From NCBI RefSeq assembly GCF_026343125.1, contig NZ_JAPEMB010000001.1:1178001-1242000 (forward strand): 64,000 bases of DNA. Reading direction: 5' to 3'. This stretch comes from Streptomyces sp. NBC_00094 (GTDB lineage Bacteria; Actinomycetota; Actinomycetes; Streptomycetales; Streptomycetaceae). Both the position numbers and the translations under genes were made by a program. The stretch's first letter is position 1; each line of letters begins with the position of its first letter. The notes beneath the pieces are model-generated. The model was given only the letters and a program-made list of their open reading frames with translations, had not been told where the DNA came from and made no database searches. Positions 17,059-27,642 of the stretch are shown here, one piece after another.

Positions 17059-17274
17059 ATGGTCGCTCTGCTCGCGCTCGATGGGCGGCAGCACGTGTAC
17101 CGGGTGTACGCACCCCGGGAGGCGCTGCCCGCCGATCTGTTCTGGGCCGCGTTCCACTGCCACGAGGAGGACGGGGGGCCACGCGTCTCCGACAGCTTCG
17201 ACTCGTCGGAGATCTGGTGGATCGGCGACGGCGCGGGCCCGGCCGCAGCAGAACTGACGATTCATCAGTATTGA
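17059..17274 (+). CDS. Small hypothetical protein
   Basis: 71 aa from ATG 17059 (GTG 17050 is also possible). The product is acidic with an aromatic cluster (HVYRVYAPREALPADLF, FDSSEIWWIGDG). There is no signal peptide or membrane segment and I do not recognise the family. Codon use has the strong GC third-position bias of real genes here. The stop is 68 bases before an SRPBCC gene on the same strand, so they may share a transcript. Confidence 0.6.
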   Translation: MVALLALDGRQHVYRVYAPREALPADLFWAAFHCHEEDGGPRVSDSFDSSEIWWIGDGAGPAAAELTIHQY

Positions 17275-17342
17275 ATGTTCACGGCCGTACGGCTACGTTC
17301 CGCGACACCGGAACCAGTTGGCACGCCTGAAGGGGTGGTCGC

Positions 17343-17771
17343 ATGGCCGAAGTCAGCGCGGAGGCACGGATCGAGGCCCCGGCCGGAAAGGTCTGGGCGC
17401 GGCTCACGGACTTCTCCTCGTACGGCGAGTGGAACGCCACCCACACCAGCTTCCCGAGCGGCGGCCCGGCGTCCCTGGAGACGGGCGCCACCTTCACCGA
17501 GAACATGAAGCTGATGGGCTTCCCGGCCGAGGTGCTCTGGACGGTCGAGGAACTGGAGACCGACCGGGCGCTCGGCATCAAGGGCAAGGGCCCGATGGGC
17601 GTCACCGTCACCACCCGCTACTCGCTCGCCGCGGACGGCGAGGCGACAACGGTGCGGATCGAGGGAGAGTTCACCGGAGCCGCGGTCTCCCTGATGGCGG
17701 GCAAGCTCAAGGACTCGGCGACGGCGGCGCTGACGGAGTCACTCCGAAAGCTCTCAGGCCTGGTCGTCTGA
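17343..17771 (+). CDS. SRPBCC (START-like/polyketide cyclase) family protein
   Basis: 142 aa, normal SRPBCC length. The fold signature is MAEVSAEARIEAPAGKVWARLTDFSSYGEWN at the N-terminus, with W-T-V-E-E-L in the middle and a long C-terminal helix (AAVSLMAGKLKDSATAALTESLRKLSGLVV). Such proteins make a hydrophobic cavity for lipids or polyketides. No catalytic residues are evident. The gene ends just before a perfect inverted repeat that looks like a bidirectional terminator. Confidence 0.87.
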   Translation: MAEVSAEARIEAPAGKVWARLTDFSSYGEWNATHTSFPSGGPASLETGATFTENMKLMGFPAEVLWTVEELETDRALGIKGKGPMGVTVTTRYSLAADGEATTVRIEGEFTGAAVSLMAGKLKDSATAALTESLRKLSGLVV

Positions 17772-17801
17772 GCCGAACCGAACGCAACGCAACGCGTGCG
17801 A

Positions 17802-17829
17802 GGGCCCTGCGGTGTACACCGCAGGGCCC
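17802..17829. terminator. Bidirectional terminator hairpin
   Basis: A 28-base perfectly self-complementary sequence, GGGCCCTGCGG around a central TGTACA, lies between the convergent SRPBCC and PadR genes. It has no long T run, as is common for Streptomyces terminators. Confidence 0.75.
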
Positions 17830-17859
17830 TTGCACATGCCCTCAAACCTCAAACCTCGG

Positions 17860-17930
17860 ACCGCAGCCCTCAGTCCTCAGCCCTCAGCCCTCAGCCCTCA
17901 GTCCTCAGTCCTCAGTCCTCAGTCCTCATC
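17860..17930. repeat. Heptanucleotide tandem repeat at the PadR gene end
   Basis: About nine copies of CCTCAGT/CCTCAGC in a row on the plus strand, extending into the stop codon of the PadR gene. Read on the minus strand (CTGAGGA), the unit supplies TGA codons in several frames just after the gene. Confidence 0.9.
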
Positions 17931-18542
17931 GGCAAGGATGAGATACAGCTTCTTGCGGGCCTCGTTGATCACACCGACGGCCTTCTGCCGCTGCTCGGTG
18001 GTCCCGGTCTTCCAGACCTGCCCGAACGCCTCCATCAGACCGAAGCCGGCCTGCCGAATCTCGTTCACGGCCTCCCAGTCGACCCCGCGCCCGGCCTCTT
18101 CCCACGGGGCCTCCGGCCCCGCCTCGGCCTCGGCGCGCCCGGCGTCGGTGAGCGTGAACAGCTTCTTGCCACCCTCACTCGCGCTGGTGATCAACCCCTC
18201 GTCCTCCAGCATCTGAAGGGTGGGGTAGACCGAGCCGGGACTGGGCTTCCAGGCCCCGTCGCTGCGCTCGCCGATCTCGCGGATCATCTCGTAGCCGTGC
18301 ATGGGGCGGTCCTTCAGGAGGGCCAGGATCGACGCACGCACGTCACCGCGCCGCGCCCTCCCACGCACCCCGCCACGACCGCGCCCCCCGAACCCGCCGC
18401 CGAAGGGCCCGCCGCCACCGAAGCCGGGCCCGAAGGGCCCGAACGCGGCACGCCGTCCCTCGAAGTCCCCCCGAGGGCCGGGGCCGCAGCCTCCACGACC
18501 GGCTCCGTGTCCGTTTCCGTACTCGTGTCCATGTGAACGCAT
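17919..18542 (-). CDS. PadR-family transcriptional regulator with Gly-rich N-terminus
   Basis: 207 aa. Residues about 1-65 are Gly/Arg/Phe-rich (GFGGGGPFGGGFGGRGRGG) and probably disordered. The PadR winged helix follows (DVRASILALLKDRPMHGYEMIREIGERS, then SPGSVYPTLQMLEDEGLI), with a C-terminal helical dimerisation region ending ARKKLYLILADED. The Gly-rich head before the DNA-binding domain is usual in the Streptomyces subgroup. A palindromic CGATATATCG lies about 53 bases upstream of the start, a likely own operator. Divergent from the PhzF gene. The ligand is unknown. Confidence 0.9.
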   Translation of the reverse strand: MRSHGHEYGNGHGAGRGGCGPGPRGDFEGRRAAFGPFGPGFGGGGPFGGGFGGRGRGGVRGRARRGDVRASILALLKDRPMHGYEMIREIGERSDGAWKPSPGSVYPTLQMLEDEGLITSASEGGKKLFTLTDAGRAEAEAGPEAPWEEAGRGVDWEAVNEIRQAGFGLMEAFGQVWKTGTTEQRQKAVGVINEARKKLYLILADED

Positions 18543-18594
18543 CGCAACGCTCCTTCCATCGGGATTCCATCGTCGAACTGTCGCGATGCCTCAA

Positions 18595-18604
18595 CGATAT
18601 ATCG
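18595..18604. promoter_or_regulatory. Probable PadR operator CGATATATCG
   Basis: Perfect 10-base AT-centred palindrome in otherwise GC-rich DNA, in the region upstream of the padR start at 18542. ATATAT-containing palindromes are typical PadR sites (family knowledge); binding here is inferred. Confidence 0.55.
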
Positions 18605-18753
18605 GAACTGTTCACCGAGCAAGGCAACGACACAGAAGTCGCCTGCCTCAGCGACGGCGACCCGAGGCCGTCGGGAGTGACGCCCAGGAACCGGTCCAGT
18701 TCTCGGCGATTGGCCTTGGCCCGCGGATTTCCGCACCTTGTACGGTCAGCGGC

Positions 18754-19563
18754 ATGCGGATCCGAATCGTCGACGCCTTCACCGACCAGCCCTTCTCCGG
18801 AAACCCGGCCGGAGTCCTCCTCCTCGACTCCTTCCCGGACGACGCCTGGCTCCAGAAGGTCGCCGCGGAGGTGAACCTCTCCGAGACGGCCTTCGCCCAC
18901 CCTCTGCCCGCCGGCGGCGACGCGGACTGGGCCCTGCGCTGGTTCACCCCCACCACCGAGGTCGACATGTGCGGCCACGCCACCCTCGCCACGGCCCACG
19001 TCCTGCACACCACGGGCACGGCGAGCGGCACCGTCCGCTTCGCCACCCGGTCCGGAATCCTGGGCGCCACCGCCGCCGCGGACGGCTCCATCACGATGGA
19101 CTTCCCGACCTCGTCCCTCTCCCCCGTCCCCGTCCCCGAGGGGCTGGAGAAGGCGCTCGGCGCCGAGGTCGTCGCCGTCCACGACACGGCCGCCCACATC
19201 GGCGACCTCGTGGTCGAGCTTCGCGACGAGGCCACCGTCCGCGCCCTGACACCGGACTTCGGCGCCCTCGTGGGCCTCTCCTCGCGCGGCATCATCGCCA
19301 CCGCCGCGGCCGAGAACCCCGCCAACGGCTACCACTTCGTCTCCCGCGGCTTCTTCCCGGCCGTCGGCATCGACGAGGACCCGGTGACCGGCAGCGCCCA
19401 CACGGCACTCGCCCCCTACTGGTCGGCCCGCTTCGGCCGCGAGGACCTCACCGGCTTCCAGGGAGGCGCCCGCACCGGCCACGTCCACACCCGGCTCCGC
19501 GGCGAGCGCACCCTGCTGACCGGCCACGCCGTCACGGTCATCGAGGGCGACCTGCACGCCTGA
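18754..19563 (+). CDS. PhzF-family isomerase/epimerase-like protein
   Basis: 269 aa from ATG 18754. PhzF hallmarks are present: MRIRIVDAFTDQPFSGNPAGVLLLD with the motif SGNPAGV, the catalytic Glu in NLSETAFAHPL, WFTPTTEVDMCGHATLATAHVL, and GIDEDPVTGSAHTALAPYW near the end. It is a two-domain diaminopimelate-epimerase-like fold, cytosolic. Family members isomerise small carboxylates; the substrate here is unknown because the genomic context contains no phenazine genes. Divergent from PadR, which may control it. Confidence 0.93.
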   Translation: MRIRIVDAFTDQPFSGNPAGVLLLDSFPDDAWLQKVAAEVNLSETAFAHPLPAGGDADWALRWFTPTTEVDMCGHATLATAHVLHTTGTASGTVRFATRSGILGATAAADGSITMDFPTSSLSPVPVPEGLEKALGAEVVAVHDTAAHIGDLVVELRDEATVRALTPDFGALVGLSSRGIIATAAAENPANGYHFVSRGFFPAVGIDEDPVTGSAHTALAPYWSARFGREDLTGFQGGARTGHVHTRLRGERTLLTGHAVTVIEGDLHA

Positions 19564-19583
19564 CGGATCCCCTACGGAAACAA

Positions 19584-19619
19584 GGGTGGGGCGTACGGCT
19601 CAAGCCGTACGCCCCACCC
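19584..19619. terminator. Bidirectional terminator hairpin
   Basis: Inverted repeat with arms GGGTGGGGCGTACGG and CCGTACGCCCCACCC around CTCAAG, between the convergent PhzF and CPBP genes. Very stable and positioned about 20 bases after the PhzF stop. Confidence 0.85.
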
Positions 19620-19659
19620 CGCCGAATCGCCGCTCCTCACCCCGCCGAATCGCCGCTCC

Positions 19660-20460
19660 TCACCCGGTCGGCAGCCACCCCACCTTGCCCGCCAGCAGCC
19701 CGTACCCGACGAAGGCCACGATGTCGAGCAGCGCATGCGCCACGACAAGCGGCCCGACCCGCCCCCAGCGGCGGTACAGCAGGACGAAGACGACGCCCAT
19801 CACCACGTTGCCGAGGAAGCCGCCGATGCCCTGGTAGAGGTGGTACGAGCCGCGCAGCACCGAACTCGCCACCAGGGCCGCCATCGGCGTCCACCCCAAC
19901 TGCCCGAGTCTGCGCAGCAGGTAGCCGACGACGATGACCTCCTCCAGTACGGAGTTCTGGATCGCCGACAGGATCAGCACCGGGTACTTCCACCACACGT
20001 CCGGCAGCGACTCCGGCACCACCGTCAGGTTGAACCCGGTCGCCCGCGCCGCCAGGTAGAAGGCGAGCCCCGCACTCCCGATCCCGGCCGCGACCAGCGC
20101 CCCGCGCCCCAGGTCGGGCCAGGGCCGGGTCCGGTCGAAGCCGATCACCCGGAGCCCGACGCCCTCGCGCAGCAGGAGATGGGCGACGAGGAGCACCGGA
20201 ACGAGCGCCGAGGCGATGCCGAAGAGCTGCCAGGACAGATCGAGCCACGGTCGGCCCGGCGCGTACGAGCCGTTGAGCGTCGCCGCCTGCTCCTTCAGCG
20301 ACCCCGGCTTGGTCAGGGAGCCGATGAAGCTGATGAGGGACGACAACGCGCTGGCGCCGAGCGAGAGCGCGAGCACGATGAGGGTCTCGGAGCGCAGCAC
20401 CTTGCGCGGCAGACCTCCGGGGGGCAGGGAAGCGTCCCTCACGTCTTGCTCCGACACCAC
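19660..20460 (-). CDS. CPBP-family intramembrane metalloprotease
   Basis: 266 aa from GTG 20460, chosen because GAGGAG lies six bases upstream; the frame is open to 20547. About seven or eight membrane segments. The CAAX-protease/bacteriocin-processing family motifs are SVLEEVIVVGYLLRR (the EE pair, but with Val rather than Arg at the usual sixth position), SSVLRGSYHLYQG, and VVAHALLDIVAF containing the metal-binding His. Members cleave or modify prenylated or membrane substrates; the substrate is unknown. Encoded 126 bases after the glutamate-cysteine ligase-like gene on the same strand. Confidence 0.87.
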   Translation of the reverse strand: MVSEQDVRDASLPPGGLPRKVLRSETLIVLALSLGASALSSLISFIGSLTKPGSLKEQAATLNGSYAPGRPWLDLSWQLFGIASALVPVLLVAHLLLREGVGLRVIGFDRTRPWPDLGRGALVAAGIGSAGLAFYLAARATGFNLTVVPESLPDVWWKYPVLILSAIQNSVLEEVIVVGYLLRRLGQLGWTPMAALVASSVLRGSYHLYQGIGGFLGNVVMGVVFVLLYRRWGRVGPLVVAHALLDIVAFVGYGLLAGKVGWLPTG

Positions 20461-20586
20461 ACCTGTCTCCTCTTCCCCTCGCGGGCGCACGCCGTTCCGG
20501 CGGTCCCGGCGGACACCGTCCGGCCGCGACCACCTTGACATGATCACCCATGCTCCGGGCCGCCGCCCGGAGCCGAGGGGCAGGGG

Positions 20587-22086
20587 TCAGTCGATCCCCA
20601 CGGGCCAGGTGTGCACCGGCTCCCCCTCGTGCATGAGCGTCCGGTAGCGGCGGGTGGTCGCCGCGAGCGCCGCCTCCCGGTCGAGACCCGACTCCAGCGC
20701 CTTGTGGAAGGTGTCGGCCTGCCAGGAGGCGCCGTTCACCTTCCGCAGGCAGCGCTGCTCGATCACCCCGAGGTAGAAGTCCCGGTCGGCCGGCTCGATG
20801 TTCCAGGCGTCCAGACCGGCGGCGGCGAGCGGCAGGAGTTCGTCGAGGACGAGCCGTACCGCCGGCAGGGTCGCGACACCGCCCGCGCGGCCCGAGCGGG
20901 GCCAGCGCAGCTCCGCCTCGATGCCGTGGCGGCAGGCCGTGTCGAAGTTGGCCTCGGCGTCCTCGAAGGCCATCCGCTTCCAGACCGGCCGCGGCTCGTC
21001 GGCGAGCGAGCGTACGAGCCCGTAGTAGAAGGCGGCGTTGGCGATCACGTCGGTCACGGTGGGCCCCGCAGGCAGGACCCGGTTCTCGACGCGCAGGTGC
21101 GGGACCCCGTCGACCCAGCCGTACACGGGTCTGTTCCAGCGGTAGACCGTGCCGTTGTGCAGGACGAGCTCCTGGAGCTTCGGCACCCCGCCCTCGTCGA
21201 GGACGAGCAGCGGGTCCTCCTCGTCGCAGATGGGGAGCAGCGCGGGGAAGTAGCGGAGGTTCTCCTCGAAGAGGTCGTACACCGAGTCCACCCACCGCTC
21301 CCCGAACCAGGTGCGCGGCCGGACTCCCTGGGACTGCAGCTCGGGCGGCCGGGTGTCGGTGGCCTGCTGGAACAGCGGCGGGCGGGACTCGCGCCACACC
21401 TCGCGGCCGAAGACGAAGGGGGCGTTCGCACCGAGGGCGATCTGTACGCCCGACACCGCCTGGGCCGCGTTCCAGACGGCGGCGAAGCGGGCGGGCGTCA
21501 CCTGGAGGTGGAGCTGGACGGAGGTGCAGGCGGCCTCGGGCACGATCGACTCCGAGGTGCACAGGAGCCGTTCGACACCGTGGATGTCGAGGGTGAAGTC
21601 CTCGCCCCGGGCGGCGAGGATCTGGCCGTTGAGGAGCGCGTACCGGTCGGCGGCCGACAGGTTCTCGAGGACCAGGTCGCTCTGGGTGAGCGTGGGCAGT
21701 ATGCCGATCATGACGACGCCCGCGTCGAGTTCCCTGGCCTTGCGGTCGGCATATCCGAGTCCGGTGCCGATCTCCTCCGCGAGCCGGTCGAATACCCTCC
21801 CGCCGAGCCGGTGCGGAGCGATGTTCACTTCCAGATTGAACAATCCGAGTTCCGTCTGGAAATCGGTGCTGGCGATCCTTTCCAGGACCGGCGCGTTGAG
21901 CATCCGGGGCAGTCCGTCGGCGCCGGCGAGATTGAGTTCGATCTCCAGGCCCATGAGATTGCGGGGCCGGTCGAACCTCTTCTCCGCCAGGAGCCTCGCG
22001 AGCCCCGCGAGACACTGCTGGAGCTTTCTCCGGTACTGCTGCCGGTCGGACGGTCCAAACCCGTCCGCGTCGACCTTCTCCCCCAT
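20587..22086 (-). CDS. Glutamate-cysteine ligase-like protein (GCS2/YbdK-related family)
   Basis: 499 aa from ATG 22086 (MGEKVDADGFGPSDRQQYRR), preceded by GGGAGGGA. The sequence has the glutamine-synthetase-like fold of gamma-glutamylcysteine ligases: MGLEIELNLAG, FNLEVNIAPHRLGG, SVQLHLQVTPARFAAVWNAAQAV, and LHNGTVYRWNRPVYG. This about 500-residue type is widely conserved in Streptomyces. It is probably an ATP-dependent glutamate-amine ligase. Because actinomycetes use mycothiol rather than glutathione, the physiological substrate may not be cysteine. Upstream is a long gene-free stretch. Confidence 0.85.
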   Translation of the reverse strand: MGEKVDADGFGPSDRQQYRRKLQQCLAGLARLLAEKRFDRPRNLMGLEIELNLAGADGLPRMLNAPVLERIASTDFQTELGLFNLEVNIAPHRLGGRVFDRLAEEIGTGLGYADRKARELDAGVVMIGILPTLTQSDLVLENLSAADRYALLNGQILAARGEDFTLDIHGVERLLCTSESIVPEAACTSVQLHLQVTPARFAAVWNAAQAVSGVQIALGANAPFVFGREVWRESRPPLFQQATDTRPPELQSQGVRPRTWFGERWVDSVYDLFEENLRYFPALLPICDEEDPLLVLDEGGVPKLQELVLHNGTVYRWNRPVYGWVDGVPHLRVENRVLPAGPTVTDVIANAAFYYGLVRSLADEPRPVWKRMAFEDAEANFDTACRHGIEAELRWPRSGRAGGVATLPAVRLVLDELLPLAAAGLDAWNIEPADRDFYLGVIEQRCLRKVNGASWQADTFHKALESGLDREAALAATTRRYRTLMHEGEPVHTWPVGID

Positions 22087-22566
22087 CGAAGCGTCCCTCC
22101 CACAGTGGGCAGCCGCCACGACGGCCGCGCGTCACGGACCATGATGCCCAGCCCACTGATCCACAACGCCTGCGGCGGGAAGCCTTCGGAAGATAGGCTG
22201 GAGGGAGCTCTCCGGCGGCACATCCCGAAGGCATGGAACGGTCGACATATACCAATGTCCTATTGTCCCGTGACGGGGGATGTGAATTCAGCCGTCCGGC
22301 TCGGCGAGGAATACGCAGGTGAGAGGCGTGCAGGAGCCGTGATTCCGCCTGAACGGCCGTTGAATAAGGCTTGATGACGTCTTGTCAGGAATATCGGTGA
22401 CGTCTAGCGGAAACACTGTGTGAACACGTGTCGTATAAACTCCGCGGACGAGGCAGAGTGTTGGCGCCCGGCCACGGCCCCAAGGCCCCTCTCTGGCCGC
22501 GCCGCCGACAGCGCCGTCGTACCTGCCCACGCATCACCGTGTCTCCTGAGTGAGAGGCGACCCACC
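22087..22566. other. 480-bp intergenic region without recognised gene
   Basis: Between the divergent ligase gene and the hypothetical gene at 22567. It contains an AT-rich TATAAA at 22434-22439 and, just upstream, GTGTGAACAC (22418-22427), a small palindrome. Together they could be a promoter with operator for the plus-strand gene, but no good -35 box is visible. No RNA gene or other coding frame with the expected codon bias was seen. Confidence 0.4.
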
Positions 22567-23157
22567 ATGCTCCGACCCTCCCCGGCCCCTGCGCCGGCCC
22601 TCCGCAGTGTCCTCGCGGCCCTCGGCTCACCGACCGCCGTCCGTGAGGCGCGAACTCCCGCCCTGCGGGCCACGCAGGGACCACTGAGCCCCGAACTCCC
22701 CTTGCCCGTGCACGTCCTCGGCGTCACCGGGACACCGGGACGGACCCCCCGCACCCGGCTCACCGGCTGGCGGTTCCTGATCCGGAACGGGGGGCGGGCG
22801 ATCGCCGCCGCGGACACCATGCTCACCCCGGACGGCTGGACGTTCTCGCACTTCTTCGAGGGGCCGTACGTCACGGCGACGGAACAGGCCCTCGCCCACG
22901 CCGAGTCGCTGGCCACCCCGTACCAGCCCCGGCTGCTCTCCGTGCCCGAGCTCTACATGCTGACGCTCTGGCTGCACGCCGAACCGGAGGCGGACGGCAC
23001 GACCGTCACCCCGGCCGCGCCCGACCTCCTGGTACCCCTGGCGCCCGCGCCGCCGGGGATCGCGGCCCACCGGCCGTACCAGGTCGCCGACCTCCTGCCC
23101 GTCCTCAGCACGCGTCTCGCGCCGCCGCCCCTCCTGGGCTCGGCGGCGCCCGCCTGA
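22567..23157 (+). CDS. Hypothetical protein
   Basis: 196 aa from ATG 22567, which has GAGAGG upstream; the frame is open to 22420 but the earlier part looks non-coding. The N-terminus is Pro/Ala-rich. A central block (LTGWRFLIRNGGRAIAAAD, GWTFSHFFEGPYV, SLATPYQPRLLSVPELYMLTLWL) is hydrophobic-aromatic and looks folded, without signal or membrane segments. I do not recognise the family. It is followed by a strong terminator hairpin, so it is probably transcribed alone. Confidence 0.7.
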   Translation: MLRPSPAPAPALRSVLAALGSPTAVREARTPALRATQGPLSPELPLPVHVLGVTGTPGRTPRTRLTGWRFLIRNGGRAIAAADTMLTPDGWTFSHFFEGPYVTATEQALAHAESLATPYQPRLLSVPELYMLTLWLHAEPEADGTTVTPAAPDLLVPLAPAPPGIAAHRPYQVADLLPVLSTRLAPPPLLGSAAPA

Positions 23158-23513
23158 TGCACCTCACGCGCGGCTCGGCCCCTTAGAGCCGACCGGCCCC
23201 CGCCCCGTGACCCGCCCGGGTCACGGGGCGCACTGCTGTCCGAGAACCGCACCCGAACAGGCCCCCCGAACACCCCTCCCGTACGGACTAGCCCGCTTGG
23301 GCCACCCCGAACCACCCGAAGAGACCGTGCAGTTGACCTGAACCGCCCCTGCGGGTGATGCGTCTTCCCCGGAGAGGACGAGCTGCCGCGAAATACCTGC
23401 GGAAGACCGTCCATGGGGCAAGACTGGGACCGGAACCGAACCGACCGACGGGGGCGGCGATGAGCGCGAAGAGCCGCAGGACATCCACCACGACGCAGCG
23501 AAAGAACCCACCC
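23158..23513. other. 356-bp intergenic region with terminator
   Basis: Holds the terminator at 23202-23229 and the upstream region of the DUF5999 gene. No RNA gene or confident promoter was recognised; an in-frame ATG at 23460 could extend DUF5999 by 18 residues. Confidence 0.4.
23202..23229 (+). terminator. Terminator hairpin
   Basis: Perfect 12-base arms GCCCCGTGACCC and GGGTCACGGGGC with a GCCC loop, 45 bases after the hypothetical gene stop. Confidence 0.85.
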
Positions 23514-23720
23514 ATGTGCCAGCACCAGCCTGCCTGTCCCACCGCCGACTCCGCCGACCGGGAGGCGGCCCGCCTGATGGCGCACCACCCGGAACAGGGC
23601 TGGAGCCTGCTGTGCAACGGTGTCCTGCTCTTCGAGGACACCGGTGAACTGCTGCCGGACGGGCAGATCATCGCCCCGCACCGGCCGCTGACCGCGGGAC
23701 AGGTGACGACCGCCGCCTGA
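23514..23720 (+). CDS. DUF5999 family protein
   Basis: 68 aa from ATG 23514. MCQHQPACPTADSADREAARLM followed by HHPEQGWSLLCNGVLLFEDTGELLPDG is a highly conserved small Streptomyces protein of unknown function (family recalled as DUF5999). Three Cys residues (positions 2, 8 and one in LLCNG) might bind metal. It is soluble, with no signal peptide. The upstream in-frame ATG at 23460 would add a basic tail that is not typical. It stands alone between terminators. Confidence 0.85.
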   Translation: MCQHQPACPTADSADREAARLMAHHPEQGWSLLCNGVLLFEDTGELLPDGQIIAPHRPLTAGQVTTAA

Positions 23721-23759
23721 GGGCGCGGAAGGCGACACCGTACGTACGAGGGAAACGCC

Positions 23760-23797
23760 GAGGGCCGGCCCGGAGGAGATCCCCCGAACCGGCCCTC
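23760..23797. terminator. Terminator hairpin after gcvP / DUF5999
   Basis: Arms GAGGGCCGG and CCGGCCCTC separated by 20 bases, between the convergent DUF5999 and gcvP stops. Confidence 0.7.
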
Positions 23798-23806
23798 GAC
23801 TCATGC

Positions 23807-26692
<2,886 letters not shown>

Positions 26693-26755
26693 GTGCGGAG
26701 GCCTCCTGGTCGTCACGACCTGCGAGGGGCACCACGGCGCGGGTACCCGGACGGC

Positions 26756-26962
26756 CTCCCCCTCTGTCATCTCAACCTGAGAGTTTCACCGGCACGCCTC
26801 ACGGCACGCCGGCTTTCACCGTCGGTGAGAGCGCATGCCGTCGGACACCGCTCTGCTTTCCAGAGTGACCTCGTCCGCGCGGTACAGGGGCCTGAGAGAT
26901 TCCGGGGAGGATTTGCTCCTTCGGCGCCCTCCGGAAGGTTTCTCCGGGGGACTCTCCCGCAC
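26756..26962 (-). ncRNA. Tandem glycine riboswitch upstream of gcvP
   Basis: Minus-strand leader with two aptamers in series. Aptamer I (about 26962-26884) has CGGGAGAGTC, then GCGCCGAAGGAGCAA, then CTCTCAGGCCCC. Aptamer II (about 26878-26756) has the CACCGACGGTGAAAGCC core and AAACTCTCAGGTTGAGATGACAGAGGGG. The order, core motifs and position directly before gcvP match known glycine riboswitches, which switch the operon on when glycine is high. About 65 bases separate it from the start codon, including the ribosome site, so control may be transcriptional or translational. Confidence 0.95.
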
Positions 26963-27082
26963 AGGGTCGACAGCCACAGCCAGCCTACCAGCGAGGTTGC
27001 GGCTCCCATCGCTCAAGTGGCCGACATCCCAGTTGTGCACTTTCGTAGGGGTGTAGAGCAGTTGCGACCAGTTGGAGGGACC

Positions 27083-27448
27083 GTGCAGACCGACATCGAT
27101 CCGCGCAGCCTGATCGGCCGCAAGGCGTTCGACCGGAACGGAAACAAGATCGGAACCGTGGACGAGGTGTACCTGGACGACGCGACCGGCATCCCGGAAT
27201 GGGCCGCGCTCCGCACCGGCCTCTTCAGCCGGGACGCGTTCGTCCCTCTGGAACCGAGCGACCTGATGGAAGACGGCCTCCACATCCCGTTCGAACGCGC
27301 CCTCATCAAGGACGCCCCCGACTTCGGCGTGGGCCGCCACCTCTCCCCCGAGCAGGAACTCCAGCTCTACCGCCACTACAGCCTCACGCTCCCCCCGCCA
27401 CCCCAGGACACCGACTTCGGCCGCCTGGCGGGCCAGGAAGGCCCCTGA
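27083..27448 (+). CDS. PRC-barrel domain protein
   Basis: 121 aa from GTG 27083 with GGAGGGA just upstream. VQTDIDPRSLIGRKAFDRNGNKIGTVDEVYLDDATGIPEWAALR is a typical PRC-barrel; the second half (FVPLEPSDLMEDGLHIPFERALIKDAPDF, SPEQELQLYRHYSL) matches the Streptomyces version. PRC barrels bind RNA or photosynthetic or signalling partners; the function of this one is unknown. It is divergent from the gcvP riboswitch region and convergent with dinB. Confidence 0.9.
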   Translation: MQTDIDPRSLIGRKAFDRNGNKIGTVDEVYLDDATGIPEWAALRTGLFSRDAFVPLEPSDLMEDGLHIPFERALIKDAPDFGVGRHLSPEQELQLYRHYSLTLPPPPQDTDFGRLAGQEGP

Positions 27449-27551
27449 CGCCGAACACGGCCCCGGGCACGCACTCGACCTGACTCCGAGCCCCTGCCGG
27501 CCCACGGGGCCATGGGGCGCGATCCACGGGCCCGCACGGCGGTCCGCCGCG

Positions 27552-27587
27552 AGGGGTGGGAACCCCAGCCCGGCCGCAAGGCCGGGC
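27552..27587. terminator. Possible terminator hairpins between PRC-barrel gene and dinB
   Basis: Stem GCCCGGCC-GCAA-GGCCGGGC (27568-27587) preceded by a smaller GGGGT/ACCCC stem (27553-27566), in the convergent gap. Confidence 0.5.
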
Positions 27588-27642
27588 GCACCCCATCGGA
27601 CCCGCACCCAGCCGGCACCGGACCCGCACCGGCCCGCGCCCC

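Noticed and set aside
17802..17829. Attachment site or recombination palindrome
   Set aside because: The self-complementary sequence sits between convergent gene ends and fits a terminator; no integrase is near.
19637..22255. 872-codon minus-strand frame overlapping the CPBP and ligase genes
   Set aside because: It is the shadow of both genes in another frame and is Arg/Pro-rich.
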